This document shows positions 6,928 to 12,919 of a DNA stretch of 15,088 nt, piece after piece. The translations under genes and the position numbers were made by a program. This DNA is from CAZWHE01 sp964633825. GTDB taxonomy: Bacteria > Planctomycetota > B15-G4 > CAYZWU01. Positions within the stretch are counted from its first letter, which is position 1. Each line of letters starts with the position of its first letter. The notes under the pieces were generated by a model. It worked only from the letters and a program-made list of their open reading frames with translations. It did no database searches and was not told where the DNA came from. Location of the stretch: NCBI GenBank assembly GCA_964633825.1, contig CAZWHE010000104.1, positions 1 through 15,088 on the forward strand, in the 5' to 3' direction.

Positions 6928-8034
6928 ATGGATCGTCTTGGGAACAAAAGGGAACAGGAAGCAGCAGAAGATAAAGCTCTCTCATCCCTTCTCGATCTTC
7001 TGGAGCATCCCGCCAAAGAGGATGCCTGCCCAACCGAGGATATACTGGCCGGATACGCGGCGGGGACCCTCCTCGAAAAGGAACGAGCCCGGATGGACGA
7101 ACACTTGGCAGCGTGCCCCCTCTGCCTGAACGCCGTCGCCTTGGCTGCGGAAGCTTCCGGGACCCGGGAAGCAGAGCGGGCGGTGGCTGTCCGGTATGAT
7201 TCCGGTCCGGTCCGCGGGGTCTGCGCTTCACTTCTCGCGGCGGCGGCGGCTCTTCTTCTCTTTCTCCTCCACCCGGCGCTCGACGACGGCATGATCCTGG
7301 GCGACATCTACAAGAGGCTCGAGTCAGCATCGACTCCGGCCCGCACGGATGATGCGAGCCGGGCCCTGGAACCGCTCATCGCAAAGCTCGAACCTTCCCT
7401 CTCGTCCGACATCCTGGCCGGCCTCGGGAGCCTACCCGGGAAAATGCGCGAAGCATCGTCCGTTTTGCGTTCCCCCGATGCCGAGGAAAAGGCGGTGATT
7501 CCGCTCGCACCGCTGACGGCCTGCCGCAGCGTTAATCCCGAGTTTCGATGGACAACCGCCGCGGATACGCCTTTCGTGGAAGTGAAACTCTTCCGGAGGG
7601 ACGAGATGCTTTTTGCCTTCCTGTCGGAATCGGACTGTTTCCCTTACCCCGGAAACAAACCTTCCCTCGCGAGGGGAGCGACATACCATTATTTTCTCGA
7701 TACCCCGGACAGCCCCGGAAAGCCGGCCCGACGGGCGGGCCCTTTCTTTTTTCACGTCCTCGCCGAAGAAAGCGCCGCCTCACTCGAAGATTCTCTCGAA
7801 AGCCTCCACAGGGCCGGGATCGAGGGTCCGGCCAGGCAATTCTTTTCTGCCTTGATCCTGAGCGCGGCCGGGCTCGACGGGGAATCGCTGCCCCTGGTCG
7901 AGTCACTGGTGAAAGACAATGAAGGAGGAGCCGCGGCTCTCATGCTGCTCGGTTCGATCCAAGCGGCAGCCGGAGATGAGGCCGGGCTCGATGCCACGCT
8001 GAAGCGCCTGAAAGAGGGAAACGGCTCGCCCTAG
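6928..8034 (+). CDS. Membrane anti-sigma factor with zf-HC2 zinc finger
   Basis: 368 residues from ATG 6928, preceded by AGGAG; an upstream in-frame GTG at 6904 would add 8 residues and lies at the end of a repeat array. The N-terminal ~70 residues carry a zinc-binding anti-sigma (ZAS) pattern: C34, then H59-x3-C63-x2-C66 ('HLAACPLC'). A transmembrane helix covers about 98-116 ('VCASLLAAAAALLLFLLHP'). The extracytoplasmic part has a beta-rich section (about 195-285, 'NPEFRWTTAADTPFVEVKLF') and a helical TPR-like C-terminus. It is expected to bind and silence a sigma factor, most simply the product ending 76 nt upstream, though the ECF factor at 2630 is also a candidate. It is the last gene of the operon and converges on the TraB-like gene after 28 nt. 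Confidence 0.87.
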   Translation: MDRLGNKREQEAAEDKALSSLLDLLEHPAKEDACPTEDILAGYAAGTLLEKERARMDEHLAACPLCLNAVALAAEASGTREAERAVAVRYDSGPVRGVCASLLAAAAALLLFLLHPALDDGMILGDIYKRLESASTPARTDDASRALEPLIAKLEPSLSSDILAGLGSLPGKMREASSVLRSPDAEEKAVIPLAPLTACRSVNPEFRWTTAADTPFVEVKLFRRDEMLFAFLSESDCFPYPGNKPSLARGATYHYFLDTPDSPGKPARRAGPFFFHVLAEESAASLEDSLESLHRAGIEGPARQFFSALILSAAGLDGESLPLVESLVKDNEGGAAALMLLGSIQAAAGDEAGLDATLKRLKEGNGSP

Positions 8035-8062
8035 AGGGGCATTCGCACGACAGACACCTTTG

Positions 8063-8941
8063 TTATTCGGTTTCTTTCCTGATCTCGATCCGCCAGGCGC
8101 AGAGCCATTCCTGCCCTGTTTTCCGAAAGCCGAGCCCGCGCTGCAAACGATGTTCGAAATCGGGCATGTGGGCACAGCCGTAAAAAATAGCCAGCCTCTT
8201 CTTGCCCCGGCTGATCTGTTTTTTCAGGACCTTGATTGCGGCCTTGTTTCTCTCGCCGAGCAGGATCGACTCGTCCCCTTCCTCCCCAGGCTCGAAACCG
8301 GCGAGCACCATTTCGATCTGCTCGAACTCCTTTGCAAGGAGGAGCTTGATGCCCGCCGCGCGGTCCTTGCTGCGCAGCGCTTCGATGACAGCAGCGCCGG
8401 TGAGGTGCTTTCCCATCCCCCCCTCCATGGCCTTGAGCTGGGTCACGATCGTCTGCAGGAGGAGACCCCAGATGGTGATGCCTTTCTCGCGCCAGATTTC
8501 GACGAACTGCCTCGGCGTCAGGTCGGCGTGAACGAAATTGGGCTTTGTATAGTCGATGGAGTCGAGCTGAAACTCGAGCCTCAGCGCGCGGCAGAGGCTG
8601 CGCTGAAAAAGGCTGAGCAGGCTGTCGCTGTCACGCCGCTCCTTCGCCGGTCTCATGTCGCTCGAAGCGACCAGCTCGTAAAGCAGGGCGTCGTACGCCG
8701 TGAAAACTATTTCAAGCTCGCTGTAATATGCGGGATCTCCAAGATGAACGGCGGAGATGAGATCGACCCGGCAGCCCTCTTCGTTTTCATATGAGACGAT
8801 GGCCGTGTCGAGGTGTCCCCCCTCCCCTTCTTCGACAAAGCGGATGAAATCCGACTCGACAAGGATCGACTTATCCGACGCCGGGCAGGCCGTCAGAATG
8901 TTGGAGCAGGCAAGAAGAAAACAACGGAATGGAAGAGACAT
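8063..8941 (-). CDS. TraB/TIKI-like predicted lipoprotein
   Basis: 292 residues. The N-terminus is short and hydrophobic, with a good lipobox LTAC (16-19), predicting lipidation at C19. The body resembles the TraB/PrgY/TIKI (GumN-related) superfamily: 'DLISAVHLGDPAYYSELE' (about 60-77), 'YDALLYEL' with E89, 'LLGERNKAAIKVL' (about 227-239), and 'YGCAHMPDFEHRL' (254-266). TIKI-type metalloproteases use two GxxH motifs; here the first is SAVH (63-66) and the second GCAH (255-258), so the metal site may be altered. Known members act as membrane-linked proteases or pheromone-binding proteins; the substrate here cannot be inferred. It is a single gene, convergent with the anti-sigma gene and divergent from the selenoprotein gene. 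The RBS is weak, so the exact start is moderately certain. Confidence 0.8.
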   Translation of the reverse strand: MSLPFRCFLLACSNILTACPASDKSILVESDFIRFVEEGEGGHLDTAIVSYENEEGCRVDLISAVHLGDPAYYSELEIVFTAYDALLYELVASSDMRPAKERRDSDSLLSLFQRSLCRALRLEFQLDSIDYTKPNFVHADLTPRQFVEIWREKGITIWGLLLQTIVTQLKAMEGGMGKHLTGAAVIEALRSKDRAAGIKLLLAKEFEQIEMVLAGFEPGEEGDESILLGERNKAAIKVLKKQISRGKKRLAIFYGCAHMPDFEHRLQRGLGFRKTGQEWLCAWRIEIRKETE

Positions 8942-8958
8942 GTCTCAATACTACACAG

Positions 8959-8993
8959 GAGGCGGAGCGGGTGTCAACAAGAGGCGGAGCGGG
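8959..8993 (+). repeat. 13-bp direct repeat (22-bp offset) overlapping a terminator hairpin
   Basis: gaggcggagcggg occurs at 8959-8971 and again at 8981-8993. The second copy supplies the 5' arm of the terminator hairpin at 8984-9008, and the first could pair with the same 3' arm, so two alternative stems are possible. It sits in the divergent TraB-like / selenoprotein intergenic region. Confidence 0.8.
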
Positions 8994-9013
8994 AACGAAC
9001 CGCTCCGCTTTTT
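8984..9013 (+). terminator. Rho-independent terminator, plus-strand direction
   Basis: A perfect 9-bp GC-rich stem (gcggagcgg 8984-8992 with ccgctccgc 9000-9008), a 7-nt loop and then TTTTT (9009-9013). It points toward the selenoprotein gene and lies upstream of that gene's likely promoter. It may stop plus-strand readthrough coming from the sigma/anti-sigma operon across the antisense strand of the TraB-like gene, or end an unannotated short transcript. Confidence 0.75.
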
Positions 9014-9023
9014 CCGGGAAGTG

Positions 9024-9052
9024 CTGCAACATTCCCCGCCACAAGCTATATT
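9024..9052 (+). promoter_or_regulatory. Putative sigma-70 promoter of the selenoprotein gene
   Basis: CTGCAA (9024-9029), a 17-nt spacer, then TATATT (9047-9052, 5/6 match to TATAAT). The -35 is weak (3/6). It lies just after the terminator and predicts a start near 9059, giving a leader of about 30 nt before ATG 9091. Confidence 0.45.
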
Positions 9053-9090
9053 AACATCAACCCGACAAAATCATTAAAGAACGGTGCATC

Positions 9091-10251
9091 ATGTTTTATG
9101 GAAAAAAAGAAATTCAACCGATATCGCAACCCGGCGCAATGTTTTCCGAGTCGATGGTCCGGATCGCCGCGGCCGCCCTATTGCTCTTGGGGCTTTCACA
9201 AACCGGCTTCTCGAAAGCATTCGCCCAGGAACGAACGGCCCTGGATGAAGTGATTTTCGGCAAGCAGCTCTCCGGCCCGGCGATCACCGAAGAAGATTGC
9301 CGGGGCCGGGTGACACTCTTTTTCGTCTGGGGCGTCACATGACCGATCTCGACCGGGAGTTTCCCGGCCATCAACAGGGTCAACGAAAAATACTCGGACA
9401 AGGGCGTCCTCGTCATCGGCGTTCACGTCCGCCGCGTGCCCAAGGTCCGCGAAACCAACATGGTCTATGCCTTGGAAAGGCTCGAACCGAACTTTCCCGT
9501 CCTCGACGGGGCTTGGGTGGGAGAAACACCGGCCGAGTATCTTCCCTGGGTCGCTCTCTTCGATCACAAGGGCGAAAGGACCTTTGCCGACAACATACGC
9601 GGACAGGGGAAGAGACTCGGAGAAGCCCTTGACGAAGCCGTTGCCCGCGCTCCCGATTTCATGCTGGGAGGACCCTATTCAAAGCTTGGAGACATCGCTT
9701 CCGCGATCGCGGCGGACAGGAGCCGGATCGGCCTTCAACTGAAAAAAGTCCGCTCCATTCTCTCCGGGGAATCGACGGATCCCGCTTTGCTGAAAGAAGC
9801 CGAAGCCCTTCTCGCCCGGCTCGAGAAATACAGCCGAGACCGGATCGCAAAAACCCTGGAGGAACCTGACGACATCGTTGGAGCGAGCCGCACTTTCAAA
9901 GAGCTGGCCCGCATATTCGAAGGGGACGAAATCGGCGATCATGCCCGCAAACTGCTCGATATGGTGAAGGCCGATCCCGCTTTCGACCGGTGCCTGAAAG
10001 CCGCTGCCGCTCTCGAGAAGGCGCGGACGCGTTTCAGGAAACTCCCCCCGGCCGGCACCTACTCATACAATCTGGAATACACGAGAACAGCGGACAAGGC
10101 CGTGCTCGACATGAGAAAAGAGATCATCACCGAGTACCGGGCGGCCCTGAACGGCATCACCAAGAAATATCCCGGCACATTCAGCTCCGGACTGGCGAAA
10201 GAACTGCTGTCCGATCTCGAAGCCATGCTCGACCGTGATCGCCCGCTTTAA
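9091..10251 (+). CDS. Thioredoxin-fold (TlpA/AhpC-TSA-like) selenoprotein with in-frame TGA (Sec84)
   Basis: One frame runs from ATG 9091 to TAA 10249-10251 (386 residues), interrupted only by TGA at 9340-9342. Upstream: a signal peptide or anchor (about 22-46, 'MVRIAAAALLLLGLSQTGFS' then KAFAQ) and 'GPAITEEDCRGRVTLFFVW'. Downstream, with no gap, is 'PISTGSFPAINRVNEKYSDK' then GVLVIGV, the canonical thioredoxin-fold continuation, and a cis-Pro-like 'YLPWVALFDHKGE' (P152). The TGA falls where TlpA-type proteins have the first Cys of W-x-x-[WT]-C-P-x-C, giving G-V-T-U-P-I-S with Ser replacing the resolving Cys. A SECIS-like hairpin follows immediately. Residues ~165-386 are a helical, charged extension I do not recognise. 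Predicted periplasmic or membrane-anchored thiol/peroxide redox role. The RBS is weak; ATGs at codons 17 and 22 are alternatives. A pseudogene is the main alternative, but ~300 intact downstream codons argue against it. Confidence 0.85.
9345..9372 (+). promoter_or_regulatory. Predicted bacterial SECIS element
   Basis: Immediately 3' of the TGA (9340-9342), CCGGGA (9353-9358) pairs with TCCCGG (9362-9367). The apex is GTT (or AGTTT if the last pair opens), which puts G within the first two loop bases. A lower stem, GAT (9345-9347) with ATC (9370-9372), is possible across an internal loop. The loop begins 16 nt after the TGA, the lower edge of the 16-37 nt spacing described for bacterial SECIS elements and close to that of E. 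coli fdhF. The hairpin lies within the coding region, as expected for SelB-dependent decoding. Confidence 0.72.
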
Positions 10252-10263
10252 CCCGGTTACGGT

Positions 10264-10282
10264 CCGGCTGCTGATCAGCCGG
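10264..10282. terminator. Hairpin between convergent genes, possible weak terminator
   Basis: CCGGCTG (10264-10270) pairs with CAGCCGG (10276-10282) around a 5-nt loop in the 32-nt gap between the selenoprotein stop and the protease stop. There is no T-run on either side, so intrinsic termination is doubtful. The octamer ggtccggc is repeated at 10261-10268 and 10288-10295. Confidence 0.35.
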
Positions 10283-10283
10283 A

Positions 10284-11270
10284 TTAAGGTCCGGCCGAGT
10301 CCCCCCCGCTGATCCAGCTCTGAATGTGGCCGAACTTCGTGGCCGTCATGCGGGTGCTTCCCGTTCTCCATCCCCCCGAAACGTGCGAAACCACCGCCGA
10401 AACATACATGTTGCCGTGATAGAGGGCGATGTGGTTGCTTCCGCTCTGGCCGCCGTACGCCACCTTGTTGAAATAGAGGATGTAAGTGGTGACCGAGTCG
10501 AACTTGCCGAACCAGTAGTACATGAATTCCCCGTTGTAGGGCGCGGACGCCGGATAGCCGGGGTTGTAAAAGGAGGCGCTGTAGTAGGACGAATTGTTAT
10601 TCGTGTATCCATAGCCATACCACCCCGTGGAACCGCCCACCGATGTGTTCAAGCGAACAACCCCCATGTCGTGATCGAAATCCTGGTTCACCGTCCAGCC
10701 TGTCCACGAATACAGATTAGTCGCCCAAGCCGTTCCATAGGGCCGCGATCCGTTCTCGTAACCCGGGATCACTTCGATCGCCGTGGCCCAGCCGCCGTCG
10801 GAGTGGCTGTACACGCAGTGGCCGGCCGTGAGAATGAAGTTGTCGTCGATGAGGGCCGCTGAACCGTGGTAGGTCCAGCCGCTGGGAAAGGTGATGTATA
10901 TCTTGCAGTTCACACAGGCGGGATAGTTCTGGGGATTGTTGATGAGGGCGAGATTGCTGAAGTTCCTCCCCCCCGGTTGTCCGTATCCCGGTTGATTTTC
11001 ACTCGGTTCGAATCCCGCGAAACCCCGGACGAATTGATAGTTGTTCGTGTTGCCGACGATGATTTCCTGCTCCGTCTCGACTCCGGTCGCCATGTCATAG
11101 GACACAACCAGGCTCTCGGAAAGAGGAACCCCGACGGGAGGCACCCATTCGGGTAATGGCATGAGGCGGATCTTTTCATACTTATCGGATGGATCGCCCA
11201 CCGTCTGTGAAAAGGCGAATGACGTAAAAGCGATGCAGATGATTGCCGCGATCAATATTACTTTTTTCAT
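10284..11270 (-). CDS. Secreted V8/glutamyl-endopeptidase-like serine protease
   Basis: 328 residues. A clear signal peptide (MKKVILIAAIICIAFTSFAF, cleavage near residue 20-22) is followed by a probable pro-region (about 22-115) and a chymotrypsin-fold S1B-type catalytic domain. The triad is visible: H151 in 'LTAGHCVYS', D201 in 'DFDHDMGVVRL' and S276 in 'GGQSGSNHIAL'. Cysteines C119, C122 and C152 could form a disulfide. The long aromatic, Asn-rich stretch 'YGYTNNNSSYYSASFYNPGY' (about 220-240) suits an extracellular enzyme. Family members hydrolyse peptide bonds extracellularly, often after Glu; specificity cannot be read safely here. The start is supported by AAAGGA about 8 nt upstream. 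It is convergent with the selenoprotein gene. About 320 nt of non-coding DNA lies upstream. Confidence 0.9.
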   Translation of the reverse strand: MKKVILIAAIICIAFTSFAFSQTVGDPSDKYEKIRLMPLPEWVPPVGVPLSESLVVSYDMATGVETEQEIIVGNTNNYQFVRGFAGFEPSENQPGYGQPGGRNFSNLALINNPQNYPACVNCKIYITFPSGWTYHGSAALIDDNFILTAGHCVYSHSDGGWATAIEVIPGYENGSRPYGTAWATNLYSWTGWTVNQDFDHDMGVVRLNTSVGGSTGWYGYGYTNNNSSYYSASFYNPGYPASAPYNGEFMYYWFGKFDSVTTYILYFNKVAYGGQSGSNHIALYHGNMYVSAVVSHVSGGWRTGSTRMTATKFGHIQSWISGGDSAGP

Positions 11271-11439
11271 TTTTCCAATCCTTTCCTCAATGTTCCGGAG
11301 CCGGCACGACAGGAACGGGCGCCCGCTCGGTCAAGGAGCGGCGCTGTTCAGAATTCTATGCGGCTAGGTTAAGGCTTCTTCCTCGGTTTTTTTCCAACAA
11401 GTCCATGCCCGGTAAAATTAAGAGCTCGAACTGCATCTC

Positions 11440-11467
11440 AGATTACCAATCAGTTCGCAATTATCAA
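11440..11467 (-). promoter_or_regulatory. Possible promoter of the protease gene
   Basis: On the minus strand, TTGATA (11462-11467; 5/6 to TTGACA) and TAATCT (11440-11445; weak -10) are 16 nt apart. The resulting leader would be about 160 nt. The 11271-11592 gap otherwise holds only the hairpin at 11513-11544. Confidence 0.28.
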
Positions 11468-11512
11468 AGGGAATTTGGAATTCGGACAGGGTGCGTACCC
11501 GCTTCGTAATCG

Positions 11513-11544
11513 GAAACAGCCGGCCGAAACCGACCGGCTGTTTC
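11513..11544. terminator. 11-bp hairpin downstream of the frameshifted secreted-protein gene
   Basis: gaaacagccgg (11513-11523) pairs perfectly with ccggctgtttc (11534-11544) around a 10-nt loop, about 50 nt past the minus-strand stop at 11593. Neither side has a long T-run, but the A/T-rich base of the stem makes it a plausible terminator or 3'-end stabiliser for that gene. Confidence 0.5.
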
Positions 11545-11590
11545 GTTATGCCTTCCCTGATGGGACAGCCCGCATGTTCCTCTTCGCTGA

Positions 11591-11610
11591 TGTCAATTAG
11601 ACCTGACCCC
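11591..11610. repeat. GGGGTCAGGTCT-type motif forming the 3' end of the upstream gene
   Basis: The minus strand reads GGGGTCAGGTCTAATTGACA and supplies the last codons (G-V-R-S-N-stop) of the gene above it. From memory, closely similar 'GGGGTCAGGTCT..TTGACA' strings recur in many environmental genomes near REP-associated transposases, so this may be a small mobile repeat that replaced the original C-terminus. Only one copy is in the window. Confidence 0.35.
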
Positions 11611-12653
11611 ATTGGACAGCTCAAGGAAACCATCGAGCAAGCCGCCTTGGAAATAGTATGTATAGTTATAATACTTCGGCGGGACGACACCGGAGAAGCT
11701 ACAGAAATCACCGGTCAAGTCATCAACCAGAGCCAAGGGTGAAGCAGTAATGGGAATGCCGATCAACCGAGTACAATCATGGTAAGGATTATACAGATAA
11801 TCGGCTTGCATTGAGACCCCCATCTTGCCGGGTTTGTTGCTGCCATTTTTCTTTAGTATGAACCGGATACCCGAGGTACTGCTCCAATTACCAAGGGTGT
11901 ACAGAGATAAATCATTACCCTGGGCGCCCTGGCCGTAATAAGCCATTCCAAGAGCCGGAGCCTGCGGACCCATGAGAGCCTGGGGCCAGGAAGCCCAGTT
12001 CGTGCTTCCGAACCACCATGTGCCGTTGTACGTGCCGTCGGGATAGTAGATGTCGAAGGCGTTCTCGCTGCCGTAACCGGCGTCGGCGAGTCCAAGGCCG
12101 CTTCCGCCCATCGTCGGAAAGCTCCAGCGCGAGATCCCCTGGCCCCATTCAGAATTAAGCGGGAACTCATAGCCTGAACCCTCGAGATCGACTGAAATCG
12201 TCCAGATCCAGCCCCAACCCGGAGGCAGAGTGGGGAGATAAGCGCCGTTCGGAAGCCCCGTAAAGAGGAAACCGGTCTCTTGAACACCCATGTTTCCCCA
12301 ACCGGTGCAGCTGTCAAAGTAATAGACGGCGTAGGTTTCGCCGGCAGGATCCATGTTGTTTGTTCCGATGGAGAAAGTGAAGCCGTCAATCAACTCGCCG
12401 TCAAGACCGGTCGGACTCGATGGCAGCAGGGCCCAGTCGAGATTGATGTAACCGGTATCCACGCCGCTCCACCAAGCCCAGGTCGTCGATGTGTTGTCCC
12501 AGAACACGGTTCCGGAGCGGGATTGCGCGCCCTCACCAAGAACGATCGTTCGAGATTTTTGGGCCGCGACCTTGTCCGTGCCGAGCAGCCCCTGCGCGAA
12601 GGCGACGCCCGCAAGAAGGACAATAACAATGCGATCAACCCGAGTTTCTTCAT
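11593..12653 (-). CDS. Secreted protein of unknown function, frameshifted at the signal peptide
   Basis: The reading frame to 11593 is open for more than 300 codons but has no ATG at its 5' end. A perfect Shine-Dalgarno AGGAGG (12661-12666) precedes ATG 12651-12653 in another frame, encoding MKKLGLIALLLSFL. A one-base shift joins it to 'LAGVAFAQGLLGTDK' and the body. The simplest lesion is loss of one A in the AAA at codon 3, which would give MKKTRVDR followed by IVIVLLAGVAFAQ, also a good signal peptide; a shift near 12615 works too. The mature protein is rich in Trp, Gly, Tyr and Asn ('YYPDGTYNGTWWFGSTNW'), suggesting an extracellular beta-rich fold; I recognise no family. Its last residues come from a repeat-like motif, so the C-terminus may also be altered. 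It may be a sequencing error, a phase-variable gene or a recent pseudogene. Confidence 0.7.
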
Positions 12654-12660
12654 GAGATTT

Positions 12661-12666
12661 CCTCCT
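12661..12666 (-). promoter_or_regulatory. Strong ribosome binding site AGGAGG
   Basis: A perfect AGGAGG on the minus strand, 7 nt before ATG 12651-12653. It fixes the true start of the frameshifted secreted-protein gene, which would otherwise be called from a GTG at 12505-12507 without a signal peptide. Confidence 0.8.
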
Positions 12667-12907
12667 AGAACAATGAATTGAAAAAAGGTCGTTTCGATCA
12701 GATCCTTCGAGCCGGTTCTTTTTTCGGCCTCATCCAACTACGCGCGAATCGCTCCTTTTTCCCCCAAAGAAAAGTCGCTTTTTTCGAAAAAAACGCTAAA
12801 TATTGCCCCCTATTATTTTCGAAATAATACTAATGCATCATCGAGCTTGACCTCTCTCGGAACGGGTGTTCGGTCAAGAGATTCCTTTACCTGCTGAAAG
12901 GAACAAG

Positions 12908-12914
12908 TTGGAGG
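12908..12914 (+). promoter_or_regulatory. Ribosome binding site TTGGAGG
   Basis: GGAGG ends 5 nt before ATG 12920 and therefore favours that start of the diguanylate cyclase over the upstream GTG at 12866. Confidence 0.6.
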
Positions 12915-12919
12915 CCGGA

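Noticed and set aside
8060..8794. Plus-strand 244-codon open frame opposite the TraB-like gene
   Set aside because: No domain or RBS; the minus strand carries a lipobox and conserved TraB-type motifs.
9436..10251. Separate downstream gene starting at GTG 9436 after a true TGA stop
   Set aside because: It would start in the middle of a thioredoxin fold without RBS, and the 31 codons between the TGA and this GTG encode the conserved helix and strand of that fold.
12600..12640. Programmed -1 frameshifting for the secreted-protein gene
   Set aside because: No X-XXY-YYZ slippery heptamer or downstream structure is evident; a simple one-base deletion explains the data better.
12800..12840. AT-rich palindromes (TTTTTTCGAAAAAA and ATTATTTTCGAAATAAT types)
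   Set aside because: Possible regulatory or terminator elements between divergent genes, but the stems are A/T-only and imperfect; no function can be assigned.
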